Shown here: piece after piece, positions 36,863 to 46,600 of the stretch | Layout of the letters: the number at the start of each line of letters is the position of its first letter | Position numbering within the stretch: the first letter of the stretch is position 1 | Origin: Coriobacteriaceae bacterium | GTDB lineage: Bacteria; Actinomycetota; Coriobacteriia; Coriobacteriales; Coriobacteriaceae | Direction: 5' to 3' | NCBI GenBank assembly: GCA_902362275.1 | Contig: CABIWB010000007.1 | Span: 1-64,000, forward strand | DNA: 64,000 nt | Program-made: the position numbers and the translations under genes | Notes under the pieces: model-generated | Seen by the model: the letters and a program-made list of their open reading frames with translations, nothing else | The model's database searches: none | What the model was told of the DNA's origin: nothing

Positions 36863-37981
36863 CTACTGTGCCGCCGGCACGTCGTCGGGATGCGGGTTAT
36901 CACCGTAGGTACGCTGATACGTCAGCACGCGCCAGACCAGCGGCAGACCGCCAATCTTAAAGTAATGCTTAAACGTATTGAGCTTGCCAGGCTTCTTAAA
37001 GTCAAAGCGCGAATCGATATAGGCGCGGGACGACTTGACCATCAGGCGCAAGTCGGTCTCGCCACGCGGATCAAACAGCGACAGGTCAAAGCGACCGGCA
37101 TCCCAATCGGCCTTGAGCTCGAGAGATGCCTTCTCCCAAAACTGCTCGCGCAACTCATCGACCAGGCGCTCGTCATTCCAGCGGTACGTATCGACCTTCA
37201 TGCGCATTAAAATACCCTGAAGCTGAGCCTTGAGCTCGGGACGCTCGTCCAAAAAACGTTGCATCTCGGCATATTCGTCGCACACGCAAAACACCTTGTT
37301 GGGCGAATTAACGGAGCTCTTCTCGTTATCCTGGCGATAGCACAAAATGGGGTCCGCAATAAACGCGGCACGCTCGGCGCAAGCCCAAACCTTAAAGTTA
37401 AAGCCTGCGTCCTGATACGAGGCACCCGGCGTGGGAAGGAACCGAATCTGATTGTCGTTGAGGAACTGGCGCCGATAGATAGCCGACCAAATGGAAGGTT
37501 TGCGGTAGAAGATGCCCGGGCAATCGACGGGGCGATACGCGGCGCCCGTCATATGCTCGTCGATAATCCCAAACAGCTCACGGCGCTCGCTGGGCGTGGA
37601 CCAATACAGGTAAAAGTCGCCCTTCACCACATCGGCATGCTCAGTATCGGCCTTGGCGACCAGCTTTTGGAGCGAATCCTCAAACATAAAGTCGTCGGAC
37701 TCAAGGATGCCCACGTACTCACCGCGCGCCATCTCCAGGCCGCGGTTCATCGAGTCGCCGTAACCGCTGTTGGCCTTGTCGATCATCTTTACACGGGGGT
37801 CGCGCTCCATGTACTCGCGGATGATATCCGGCGAGCTATCAGTGGAACCGTCGTTGATACAGATGATCTCGATGTCCTTAAGCGTCTGCGCCACGGCGGA
37901 ATCGAGGCACTCGCGCAGGTAGCGTTCGACATTGCAGGTGGGAACAAGCAGCGAAACTTTAGGGGTATCAGAGTTCTGCAA
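36863..37981 (-). CDS. family 2 glycosyltransferase
   Basis: A 372-residue GT2 enzyme very similar to the one at 39103-40206: KVSLLVPTCNVERYLRECLD, CINDGSTDSSPDIIREYM, ANSGYGDSMNRGLEMARGEY and ILESDDFMF. The C-terminal half (KPSIWSAIYRRQFL, GASYQDAGFNFKVWA) is shared too, so the two arose by duplication and may add successive residues. The start is a TTG at 37979-37981 with AGGAGG 5 nt upstream. It is one of five adjacent glycosyltransferase genes. Confidence 0.88.
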   Translation of the reverse strand: MQNSDTPKVSLLVPTCNVERYLRECLDSAVAQTLKDIEIICINDGSTDSSPDIIREYMERDPRVKMIDKANSGYGDSMNRGLEMARGEYVGILESDDFMFEDSLQKLVAKADTEHADVVKGDFYLYWSTPSERRELFGIIDEHMTGAAYRPVDCPGIFYRKPSIWSAIYRRQFLNDNQIRFLPTPGASYQDAGFNFKVWACAERAAFIADPILCYRQDNEKSSVNSPNKVFCVCDEYAEMQRFLDERPELKAQLQGILMRMKVDTYRWNDERLVDELREQFWEKASLELKADWDAGRFDLSLFDPRGETDLRLMVKSSRAYIDSRFDFKKPGKLNTFKHYFKIGGLPLVWRVLTYQRTYGDNPHPDDVPAAQ

Positions 37982-38055
37982 GAGAACCTCCTGTTGAATA
38001 GCGTGTAACAGGGTTATTTTAGCAGCCGAGCTGCGGCGGGCGGCAGCGCTTGGAA

Positions 38056-39096
38056 TTAGATAAAGCGCTCCACGCAGGCTTTGAGACCGCGAGTCGAAAG
38101 ATAGAACAGCGTGGCATCTGCAATCGAAACGCCCGAGGTCGCCGCAACGAGCTTGTGGGCAACACGGCGAACGGCGCCCTTAGCAGGCATATCCGCCCAC
38201 TCCGTTCCCAAAAACGTCGTAAGGTCCATGTTGACGCGAGCCGCCACACGATGGAAGTCATCGGCATCCAAGCGCGCAAGGTCGAACACAATGAGGTCCA
38301 AAAACCAAGTTATCAACTCGCCGGGACACAGGTCCAAAAGACCGTAAGCCGCCCAGTCCTCCAAGACCTCCTCGAGCATCCTCATGTGGGCGTCAAGCTT
38401 TTTGGCACGAGCCTCGGCACTGTTGAACTCGTGCGTCGCCGATTCGCTCTCCATCACGTAGTGGTAGAACTTGTCCGGCATGACGACGGTCCTGCGGGCA
38501 AGCGCATAAGCCGCAAATTGGAAGACGACGTCCTCGCCCAAAGCCAAACCGGGGGCGAAGCGAATACCTTCGCGATTGAGCAGCTCGCGCGAAAAAGCCG
38601 CGCGGCAGGCATAGGGCTGCGCATTCGAATGGAACAGCAGCTGGGGATCACGGGCGCCGAAGGTACCAGCTTTGGGGCTCATGAGTTGCTGGACGCGTTT
38701 GGGGGCAGCATCGGCAGGTTCACAGACGCCGCCATAAACGGCAACCTCGGCATCCGCGGACGCCATGGCCTGCAGCACGCAGTCGACCGTCTGGGCGTCG
38801 ATGTAATCGTCGGCGTCCACAAAAAAGACGGTCTCGCCCTCGGCGGCATCGATACCGGCATTTCGAGCGCACGAGACGCCCGCGTTTTCCTGGTCAATCA
38901 CCAGTACACGATCGTCGGCCTGCGCGATCTGGCGCAACGCGTTCAACGAATCATCAGTCGAACCGTCGTTGACGCAGACAACCTGAATCGAGCGCTCGGA
39001 CTGGGCCAACAGCGAATCGAGGCATCGCTGAATCGAGCGCGCAGAGTTGTAAACGGGGACGACAATGGTAGCTTTAGGACACGAGGCCTCTCCCAT
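38056..39096 (-). CDS. family 2 glycosyltransferase
   Basis: A 346-residue GT2 enzyme: KATIVVPVYNSARSIQRCLD, VNDGSTDDSLNALRQ, NAGVSCARNAGIDAA and VFFVDADDYIDAQ (DxD). The C-terminal region includes PGLALGEDVVFQFAAYA, the usual acceptor-side ED motif. Donor and acceptor are unknown. The ATG at 39094-39096 has a G-rich site upstream and lies 6 bp after the stop of the next GT2 gene. Confidence 0.88.
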   Translation of the reverse strand: MGEASCPKATIVVPVYNSARSIQRCLDSLLAQSERSIQVVCVNDGSTDDSLNALRQIAQADDRVLVIDQENAGVSCARNAGIDAAEGETVFFVDADDYIDAQTVDCVLQAMASADAEVAVYGGVCEPADAAPKRVQQLMSPKAGTFGARDPQLLFHSNAQPYACRAAFSRELLNREGIRFAPGLALGEDVVFQFAAYALARRTVVMPDKFYHYVMESESATHEFNSAEARAKKLDAHMRMLEEVLEDWAAYGLLDLCPGELITWFLDLIVFDLARLDADDFHRVAARVNMDLTTFLGTEWADMPAKGAVRRVAHKLVAATSGVSIADATLFYLSTRGLKACVERFI

Positions 39097-39102
39097 GCCG
39101 AC

Positions 39103-40206
39103 CTACCCCCTCAGCGATTCGATGAGGAAGGCGGCGACCACGCCTGGGCCTCCAACCGAGGCGTAATACTTAGCACGCCCCAAGGCACCATCCGTCGCAA
39201 AACTCGGATGCTCGTCAACCCAGCCCTCAGGATCTTTGAGGATGGCAGCGAGATTCGCGCGCTTCCACGGCTTGAGGTCGTCAAGCGAAAACTCCCCCGC
39301 GTCCAAGGCCGCTTGGAATTCCTTGGCCATCTGCACCAGGAACTCCTTATAGAACTTAGGCGCCAGGCGCACGTAGTTCCACATGTACGAATCGTACTTA
39401 ATGAGCTGATTGAACTTGAGCATGCGCGCGACGTCATCACTTGCGTGGTCGCGGGCATAATCCTCTCGAATCCAACGCTCAATCTCGGCATACTCGGTAT
39501 TGACGCAAAAGACCTTAGCCGAAGAATTGACCGAGGAATTCTCGTTGTCCTGGCGATACGACAACACGGCATCATGCAGGTAAACAGCCTTATCAGCGCA
39601 CGCGATCACCTTAAAGGCGAATGACGTGTCCTGAAAGGATGCCCCCGGAGTCGGCAGGAACGTAATGCCGTTGCGCTCAAGAAAATCGCGACGGTACACG
39701 GCCGACCAAATCGACGGCTTTTGCTTAAAGAACTGAGTCGTATCGCTCGGGTGCACCGGCTTGCCGCAATCCTGAGGTCTAAACATCTCGTGCAGCGAGC
39801 GGCGCTCCTCAGGCTTAGACCAGTAGAAATCAAAGTTCGCCTTCGCGAAGTCGGCATTATTGCTATCGGCGGCCGAGACAAGCTTTTCGAGTGCGTCGGA
39901 CGCCATAAAGTCATCGGACTCCAAGATGCCCACGTACTTGCCACGCGCCATCTCCAGACCGTGGTTCATCGAGTCGCCGTAACCGCTGTTGGCCTTGTCG
40001 ATCATCTTGACGCGCCTATCGCGCTCCATGTACTCGCGGATGATATCTGGCGAGTTGTCGGTCGACCCGTCGTTAATGCAGATGATCTCAATATCCTTGA
40101 GCGTCTGCGCCAGGGCGGAATCGAGGCACTCGCGCAGGTAGCGTTGAACATTGTAAATGGGAATAAGCAGCGACAGAACAGGGCTGCCAGAGGCGTTAGT
40201 AGACAA
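39103..40206 (-). CDS. family 2 glycosyltransferase
   Basis: A 367-residue GT2 enzyme: VLSLLIPIYNVQRYLRECLD, CINDGSTDNSPDIIREYM, ANSGYGDSMNHGLEMARGKY and ILESDDFMAS. It is a paralogue of 36863-37981. The start is a TTG at 40204-40206 with AAGGAG 5 nt upstream. It is the first of the five-gene glycosyltransferase run that ends at 33296; the promoter should lie in the 112 bp shared with the divergent acyltransferase pseudogene. Confidence 0.88.
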   Translation of the reverse strand: MSTNASGSPVLSLLIPIYNVQRYLRECLDSALAQTLKDIEIICINDGSTDNSPDIIREYMERDRRVKMIDKANSGYGDSMNHGLEMARGKYVGILESDDFMASDALEKLVSAADSNNADFAKANFDFYWSKPEERRSLHEMFRPQDCGKPVHPSDTTQFFKQKPSIWSAVYRRDFLERNGITFLPTPGASFQDTSFAFKVIACADKAVYLHDAVLSYRQDNENSSVNSSAKVFCVNTEYAEIERWIREDYARDHASDDVARMLKFNQLIKYDSYMWNYVRLAPKFYKEFLVQMAKEFQAALDAGEFSLDDLKPWKRANLAAILKDPEGWVDEHPSFATDGALGRAKYYASVGGPGVVAAFLIESLRG

Positions 40207-40318
40207 ATGTGCTCCTTAGGAAATACCTGTCGTTTCATGGTATCAAAGGGTCAGCGCGCCAGCGGGCGTTTATATAATCTATGGAGCTCGCAGAGGCAAA
40301 CCGATAAGAAAGGACGTC

Positions 40319-41449
40319 ATGCAGCCCAAAGCCGCACGCAACATACCCATCGAAGCGCTGCGCTTGGTCGCAGTCGCCGGTATCGCGGTGTTTCACACGT
40401 TTCAGTTGACCTTCCAGGCAACCTGTGTCGGCGCCGTGGAATATGCCCCACTTGCGATATTCCCCTATTCCGGCGCGCTCGGTTTTATTAACTTGCTTGG
40501 CTGCTGGGCCAACGAGGTCTTCTTTATGATCTCGGGCTATTTTCTCATCGCTTCGGCCGCGCGTGCTTGGGACGGTGGAGCAACGTGGAAGTCGCAAATG
40601 CAACGGACGGCGCAGTGCCTTGGCAAGGTCATTATGCCCACTGCGTTTTATTGCCTCGTGGCGCTCGCGTGGTCCACGGTCGTCTCACCCATTCCCGATG
40701 TTGCCCTCAATACGCACTACTGGTACACGCTAGGCCTTGAGTTTATCTTGGTCTATGCCGCCACGGTCTTCATGGCGCCATGGTCTGGACTGGCCAAGAG
40801 CTGACTCTCCCAGAAGAGCTACACGGCGACGGTCATCGGCGTTGGCATCCTCGCATTTGTTGTTAACGGGTATTTAGCCGCTATGAGTACGACAAGCGCC
40901 GGCGAGTTTTCTTGGCTCCATAAGCTCATGAGCGCCGTCACGTACGTTATCGCGTTTTCGATCGGCGGTCTGCTCCGCGACGTTACCGATGTCATGGATT
41001 CGGACAGGGCGGGCGCCTTGGGCATGCGATCGCTCGTAACGTTTTTGGTGCTCACCATCATCCTGGAAGGCGGACTCTCCTTCACCGGCAACCTCACAGC
41101 GATGGCAACCCTCTCCTACAAATCGACCTCGTTGATCTCGTTTGCCCTCGCTGCCGCCTCCCTGCTCTTTGCGGCAACCCCACGCAGTGCCTCAGGCAAT
41201 CCGCGGACTGCAGGTATCATCGTCACCTTATCGACCGCCACGCTCGGTTTCTATGTGATGCAGTCGCTCACCAGTGGCTTGTGGCGTCCCGTCTTCAATA
41301 CGTTGCTCGCAAACATACTGGTCAGCTAAAACAGCCCGGCAGCTATATGTTTCGTCACGGGTACCGTCATTAGCATCGTCTTTGCCCTGACACTTCTCAC
41401 CACCGACGCAGCTAGAAGCCTTATCGCTCGCAAGCCCAAGCGGCAATAG
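40319..41449 (+). pseudogene. acyltransferase family 3 membrane protein, broken by two in-frame stops
   Basis: One frame of 377 codons codes for a polytopic acyltransferase (EALRLVAVAGIAVFHTF at the N-terminus, ANEVFFMISGYFLIASAARA, then hydrophobic segments to SLIARKPKRQ). It is interrupted by TGA at 40802-40804 and TAA at 41327-41329 with homologous sequence continuing in the same frame on both sides. The intact protein would O-acetylate sugars or wall polymers. Two point nonsense mutations and no frameshift suggest recent loss. Confidence 0.85.
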
Positions 41450-41619
41450 GCACGCTGCCGTCAGACCCTAAAGCCGCTACAGCCGTGGCAGGTTCCTGCG
41501 TTTTATTCAAAGCTTGCCGTCAAGGCGCGCCGAGCCTTTACAATAGGACAGTCCCAAGGACGTATTCGATAGCTTCCGCGCAGCACTCGCCCGCCGCGCG
41601 TGAAAGGATATATTGCCCC

Positions 41620-42639
41620 ATGCCTTCCACCCTTCCCGCCCCCATCGATAAGCTCGCCATCGTAGTCGTTACGTACAAACGCCAGGAACTCCTGGCCAAT
41701 TTGTTCGACTCCATGACCGAGCTCACGGCAACGCCCTGGCGCATCGTGATTGTCGATAACGAGAATTCACGCGAGACCGAGGCCATGTGCACCGCATTCA
41801 ACGAGCGCCTGGCCAACCTGTGGGGCATCGACACCGAGCAACCTGACGCGCAGGGTGGCACCGACCGCGTTATCTACGCGCCCCAGCTCGAAAACAGCGG
41901 CGGCGCGGGCGGCTTTTCCGCCGGCACCAAGTGCGCCTACGACCTGGGCGCTCAGTGGTTCTGGGTCATGGACGACGACGTCCTCGTCATCCCGGAGGGC
42001 ATCGAGCGTCTTGCCAAGTGGACGGATCGCTACGACGTCATTCAGGGCTCTCGCCTGGACTTCGATGGCGGCGCCTTCTTTTGGCAATACCAACTCATCC
42101 TTTCGCTTGGTATCCCCAACCCCATCGCTAAGTGGGACCTGGGCCCCAAGGGCTACCGCGCCATGAACCAGCTGTGCTTTGAGGGCGGCATGTTCTCGCG
42201 CCGCGTGGTCGACAAGATCGGCCTGCCCGATGCGCGATTCTTCATCTACGGCGACGATGCCTGCTATGGCTACGTGGCCAGCCAACACTTCCCCGCCGCC
42301 GTGGTCGCCGACGTGGTGCTCAAGCGCGCCCGCGCCGTCTCTAACTGGGATATCGCCGGCAAACGACAGCTCAACTCCACGAGCGACACCAACCGCTACT
42401 ACATCATGCGCAACCGCGGTTATCTGGCCCGCTACATGCAAATTTACGGCGACTATCATCCCGTGCTGTTCCGTCTGGGCAACGCCGCGACCTTCTGCAA
42501 GGAGTTCATTCGCCTGGCCGCCGTTGACAAGTGCTTTAAGACCGGTATTCCGGCGCTGCGCCGCGGCATGAAGGACGCCCGCAAGATCATCAAGGATCCC
42601 AACTGGAAGCCCATGCCGCCCATGAAGGACACCGAGTAA
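41620..42639 (+). CDS. GlfT2-like family 2 glycosyltransferase
   Basis: A 339-residue GT2 enzyme: KLAIVVVTYKRQELLANLFD, IVIVDNENSRE, ENSGGAGGFSAGTKCAYDLG and WFWVMDDDVLVIPEG (DDD metal motif), then DARFFIYGDDACYGYV. The SGGAGGF and MDDDV motifs are typical of galactofuranosyl- and rhamnosyl-transferases of the GlfT2 type. The ATG at 41618-41622 region (41620) follows GAAAGGA by about 12 nt; an upstream start adds 45 unlikely residues. It is GC-rich and stands alone. Confidence 0.87.
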   Translation: MPSTLPAPIDKLAIVVVTYKRQELLANLFDSMTELTATPWRIVIVDNENSRETEAMCTAFNERLANLWGIDTEQPDAQGGTDRVIYAPQLENSGGAGGFSAGTKCAYDLGAQWFWVMDDDVLVIPEGIERLAKWTDRYDVIQGSRLDFDGGAFFWQYQLILSLGIPNPIAKWDLGPKGYRAMNQLCFEGGMFSRRVVDKIGLPDARFFIYGDDACYGYVASQHFPAAVVADVVLKRARAVSNWDIAGKRQLNSTSDTNRYYIMRNRGYLARYMQIYGDYHPVLFRLGNAATFCKEFIRLAAVDKCFKTGIPALRRGMKDARKIIKDPNWKPMPPMKDTE

Positions 42640-42663
42640 CGGAAGCCGGAAACACCTCAGCGC

Positions 42664-44460
42664 TTAAAGCCGCTGGTACACCGTAGCCACATGCTGTCCA
42701 TCAAACCCAAACCCCCAGCGCACGCGGCCAACGCCGGGTCGCGGCACACGGATTTCGTCGATGCCGTCGCGCTCTATGTCGAGCAGCGCCTGCACGGCCA
42801 GCAATTCCAGGCCCAGCGCATCCACATCGGGGTCATACATCAAGTTAATCGTTATCAGCGGACGCTCGTCCAGCATGCCAATCGTATCTGCTACATCGAA
42901 CACAGCACCCGTAGGGAAAACCTGGATGTCCCAGCGACCTGCGCCATACTTTCGCCTCGAGGCAGGATTGGCATAGCCCGGCAATCCAAAACAGAGTCCT
43001 TGCAAGAGTAGGTGATATGGCAGCGGTGTATCTGGGTCGGTCGCACCGATTCCCGCATCTCCCAGGATGCGGCTTAGCGCCCGCCTCACCGTATCCTCGT
43101 CCCCACGGCACAACCCGTCGCGAAACGCATCGACGTCTCGAATGTCTTCGGCAGCGCACTCAAACCACTCGATAATCACTAGACGCAAGGCCTGGCGAAG
43201 CTCGTTATTGGGCAATCGCAAGGCACGGAGGCGATTGCCACGCTCTGGCTCCTCAGTCATATCAGTCGTGAGAAAACCGGACAGATACAGCGCCGTCCAC
43301 AGGCCATCATCAGACGAGACCTCTGGACCCGCAGCGCCCAAACAAAGCGGGACATCAACGCACCCATGGGCCTCGAGCAAATCAAACAAGACCGAAAGGC
43401 GGTCGAGATTCCACCCGACAACTACCCTACTCAGGCAATCGGCATATCCATACAGATCGGCACGCACAGGCGCCGTGCAGCCTCGGTCCAGAAAACCGAT
43501 CACACGCTCTGGACTCGAGCAATAGGCCCTGCCAAACCGATACCCCTCGAGCCATTCACGCGCATCATCCAGGTATTCCTCGCGCCCAGCATGATTCAAC
43601 AGAGCCTGGACCTCGGCATCCGAAAAGCCGAACCAACGGTCACACCACGTCGAAAGCGTCGTCGACAGACAATACGAGCGGCCGCGCGAAGAAAGCGCCG
43701 CTTCGGCAGGACCGGGACACTCCCCCATCAGACACGTCAGCCGCAACGAATCGCGCGCAGCGACAATGGCGTCGAACAGCACGCGATCGAATAGCTTTGC
43801 CGGATCGGCGCCGGAAGCACCCCTCGCACTCGCACGGCCCAACCACGCCGCGTCGTACCCATCAACGAGTAACACAACCTGCTCATCGCAGGCCATCTCC
43901 ATCAGCTCAATGAGCACGCCAAGCACCGAGGCAGCCTCGTCCGCGCTCGCCACACCACGCGCAACGCGTTCGATATGACGCACCTTATCTCGAGCTAAAT
44001 CCGGAGCCTCCAAGAGTGGCAACAAGCGAGCGCATTCGCCCGAAAGAGCATCATGCACGACGCCGGCAACAGCGGCCCCGCACCTTGCAGCGCCAGAAAA
44101 GTCCAGCGATATCACCGGATAGCAAGCATACTCATCCCGATAGCGCCCGCTGTTCGCATCCCAAATCTGAGCATCGGCAAACAAACGCTGACCAGAGCGA
44201 CCGACCGCTGGACGCTCCAGAAAAGCCTTGAGCATCGACAAGTTCATGCTCTTGCCAAAACCCTCGGGTCGACAGCACACCACAACGGACGCGTCGCAGT
44301 CCAACACATCGGCAATAAACATGGTCTTGTCAACCAGCATGCAGCAACCAAGGGACTCCGCATAGTCGTGCATGCCAATGGGCAAAGCCGCATCGTCGGC
44401 ACAGCCGATCAAGCGCACACCAAAGCCAGCAGCACAATCAACATTTGCCTGTTCAGACAC
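42664..44460 (-). CDS. AAA-ATPase-like protein (PF09820 type) with a degenerate C-terminal nuclease-like domain
   Basis: A 598-residue protein. Near residue 45 it has VVCCRPEGFGKSMNLSMLKA, the altered Walker A of AAA-ATPase-like proteins (usually RPRRFGKS), then VISLDFSGA and VVLLVDGYDAAWLGR (Walker B). These proteins normally end in a PD-(D/E)XK nuclease domain; here the corresponding part (YGAGRWDIQVFPTG, then PLITINLMYDP) lacks the usual D-x-n-ExK residues, so activity is doubtful. The GTG at 44458-44460 has GGGGGG about 9 nt upstream. The family is common and expanded in gut bacteria; its role is unknown. Confidence 0.75.
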   Translation of the reverse strand: MSEQANVDCAAGFGVRLIGCADDAALPIGMHDYAESLGCCMLVDKTMFIADVLDCDASVVVCCRPEGFGKSMNLSMLKAFLERPAVGRSGQRLFADAQIWDANSGRYRDEYACYPVISLDFSGAARCGAAVAGVVHDALSGECARLLPLLEAPDLARDKVRHIERVARGVASADEAASVLGVLIELMEMACDEQVVLLVDGYDAAWLGRASARGASGADPAKLFDRVLFDAIVAARDSLRLTCLMGECPGPAEAALSSRGRSYCLSTTLSTWCDRWFGFSDAEVQALLNHAGREEYLDDAREWLEGYRFGRAYCSSPERVIGFLDRGCTAPVRADLYGYADCLSRVVVGWNLDRLSVLFDLLEAHGCVDVPLCLGAAGPEVSSDDGLWTALYLSGFLTTDMTEEPERGNRLRALRLPNNELRQALRLVIIEWFECAAEDIRDVDAFRDGLCRGDEDTVRRALSRILGDAGIGATDPDTPLPYHLLLQGLCFGLPGYANPASRRKYGAGRWDIQVFPTGAVFDVADTIGMLDERPLITINLMYDPDVDALGLELLAVQALLDIERDGIDEIRVPRPGVGRVRWGFGFDGQHVATVYQRL

Positions 44461-44598
44461 CAAAACGTTCCCCCCAAATCGCAGCACGATGCCAATTGTA
44501 ATGACCGCCTCGCGCGTACCGACGAAGCCGCGCGAACATATCGGGCAACGGTAGCAACAAGACGTGTGAGGGGGCACAACTAATCGTTGCACAACAAA

Positions 44599-44631
44599 AC
44601 GGGGCCCGGATACATTCGCACCGGACCCCGT
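44599..44631 (-). terminator. rho-independent terminator after the MPKTGD-anchored protein gene
   Basis: ACGGGGTCCGG / CCGGGCCCCGT (one mismatch) with an 11-nt loop, followed on the minus strand by TTTTG; 33 bp after the stop at 44664. Confidence 0.8.
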
Positions 44632-44663
44632 CCCAACTCTTTAGTTATCTAGCAACCAAGAGG

Positions 44664-46472
44664 CTACTCCTCCGAGCCGTCCTCCCCAGAAGCTTTCTTC
44701 TGCTGATCGAGCTTATGCTTACCACTTACGATAGACGTAGCGCCCAGTGTGGCCAAGCTTGCACTGGCAAGGCTCGCCATAACGATAAGGTCGCCCGTCT
44801 TGGGCATGTTGCCGCCAGATGACTTGGTCGTTGTAGTCGTCGTGGTTGTAGTGGTCACCGTCTTGGAGTCATTTTGCTCTTGGACCTGGTTGTCAGCACC
44901 GCTCTCGTCGTCTTCGGACTGTTTCTTTCCGTCCTCGGTCTTGTTTTTGTCCTTCCCGTCAGATTCAGACTTCTTACCCTCGTCCTTCTTCTGAGTGGAC
45001 TTGTCGTCCTTCTCCTCAGAGCTAGAACCCTTATCAGATTCGGTCTTCTCGGAAGCCTTGTCCTTGGAGTCGCCCTCTGCGGCCTCGGTCTTTTCCATGG
45101 AAACCTGATCAGAGTTGTCCTTGTTCTGGGCGGAGCCGTTATTGACGCCAGCCATCAGCGAAGAACCCAGCGTAGAACCAAGCTGCTCGGAGAAAGAAGG
45201 CTTCTTGTCCGGCGAAGCAACGGGAGCGTCCGGCGCCTTATTCGAGTCGTTCTTGAAAGCATCGGAATCAGGGGTTGCATCAGAGCCGGAGCCGTTGTTA
45301 GAGCCGGTGTCAGCAGAGGAATCGCTCGAGCCGGTAGATGAGTTAGAGGTGTCAGCGTCGGTCGAACCAGAAGCGTCGCTGTCCGTATTGCCGGCAGAGC
45401 TTGAAGACGAATCGCCCGCAGCAGAGCCGTTCAAATCGGAGCCGTTCGAGGTAGAGCCGTCGTTGGTAGCGCCACCAGCAGAGCCATTACCGTCAGCATC
45501 GGTCGAGGGCGCATCCATCCTGTCATCGTTGACATCGTCACTCGAGCCGTCATTCGAATCAGGTGTCGGCGAGGGCGCCGGCGTAGGCTCGGGCTGCACG
45601 GGCGTCGCAGCGGCAGCCTCATCCTCGGCGATATAAACCAAGCAGTCCTTCAGCTCATTCTTATAACGATTCTTCCAGCCCTCATGATACTGAGGCTGAC
45701 TCGAAAACTTGGTGGCGACATTGTTGACCACGCTATTGGAGAGCGCCGTCACAAACTCTCGGTCGGACATATCGTTGGAAAGATTCGCCCAGCGGAAAAA
45801 GTCCCTGCAGCCACCAGTGCCGCACATGTTGGTAATGCTCCACACCATGCCCTTGACGCAATCGGCGCGGCCCGAAATATCAATACCCAGGCCGCTCTTG
45901 AGCCACGCCTCGGTCACCGCATAGTACGAGTTGTACGCATAGGCATCTTGAAGTGCAGAGAACTCAACAGGATCGGTGTTGTAAGCACCCTGGAAAGCCT
46001 CCTGCGCGATACGGCCCAGCTCGGTGAGCTGACCGTTCTCGGACATGGGATTGTTCGCGTTGGTAATCTCGCTGCCGCGATCAATCGCAGCTTTAAGCAT
46101 GCCGTACTTAGCAGAATCGTAGTTGTAGACCTGCTTCATAAACGGAATGAGCGACCAGCGGCGATCAAACTGATAGTAGCCCAGTGCGTTATAGCCGTCA
46201 CCATACGAAAATCCCTGGTTGTAGTTACCATGGCTCTCGTACTTGGTAAAGTACTTCATCTCGGGAGTCACGTTGACAAACGAAACGCCCTGGACCGACC
46301 TCAGCACGCCCGAGAAGGACTGCTGGGTGTAAAGGCCCTTATCGATATCGGTGGCATCCGAGGCAACGCCCGGCGTGGGCTCCTCGGCAGCGGCGGGTGC
46401 CGGCGCGGAAACGGCGCCAAACGAAAGCGCCAGCGTCAGGCCCGCGACAATCGCAGAATGCTTGGGCTGCAT
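44664..46472 (-). CDS. secreted protein with lysozyme/transglycosylase-like region and sortase-type anchor
   Basis: A 602-residue protein. Residues 1-28 are a signal peptide (VAGLTLALSFGAVSAPAPAAA). Residues ~60-280 form a conserved globular domain (VTPEMKYFTKYESHGNYNQG, NALGYYQFDRRWSLIPF) whose KYES and GYYQFD motifs resemble lysozyme-like muramidases; this is a guess. Residues ~290-550 are a Ser/Asp/Glu/Lys-rich linker, then a run of ten Thr. The end is a cell-wall sorting signal: MPKTGD, a hydrophobic stretch and KHKLDQQKK. Met instead of Leu at the first motif position is unusual. GGAGG lies 5 nt before the ATG. Confidence 0.8.
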   Translation of the reverse strand: MQPKHSAIVAGLTLALSFGAVSAPAPAAAEEPTPGVASDATDIDKGLYTQQSFSGVLRSVQGVSFVNVTPEMKYFTKYESHGNYNQGFSYGDGYNALGYYQFDRRWSLIPFMKQVYNYDSAKYGMLKAAIDRGSEITNANNPMSENGQLTELGRIAQEAFQGAYNTDPVEFSALQDAYAYNSYYAVTEAWLKSGLGIDISGRADCVKGMVWSITNMCGTGGCRDFFRWANLSNDMSDREFVTALSNSVVNNVATKFSSQPQYHEGWKNRYKNELKDCLVYIAEDEAAAATPVQPEPTPAPSPTPDSNDGSSDDVNDDRMDAPSTDADGNGSAGGATNDGSTSNGSDLNGSAAGDSSSSSAGNTDSDASGSTDADTSNSSTGSSDSSADTGSNNGSGSDATPDSDAFKNDSNKAPDAPVASPDKKPSFSEQLGSTLGSSLMAGVNNGSAQNKDNSDQVSMEKTEAAEGDSKDKASEKTESDKGSSSEEKDDKSTQKKDEGKKSESDGKDKNKTEDGKKQSEDDESGADNQVQEQNDSKTVTTTTTTTTTTKSSGGNMPKTGDLIVMASLASASLATLGATSIVSGKHKLDQQKKASGEDGSEE

Positions 46473-46600
46473 AAGATCCTCCCTGCATTGGTGTAGTTAA
46501 AGTTCAGTTTGCAAAGATAAAAATAAGTATTGCAGCTCGCCCGTTATTGCACAACAACCCCTCGGCAAACGGCAATAACCCTCCGCGAAATCTTAAGGAA

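Noticed and set aside
40802..40804. Selenocysteine or readthrough at the in-frame TGA of the acyltransferase
   Set aside because: A second in-frame stop (TAA) follows and no SECIS-like hairpin is evident, so a pseudogene is simpler.
44820..44860. Simple-sequence phase switch in the poly-Thr stretch
   Set aside because: The Thr codons vary (ACG, ACT, ACA, ACC), so the DNA is not a perfect repeat and slippage is unlikely.
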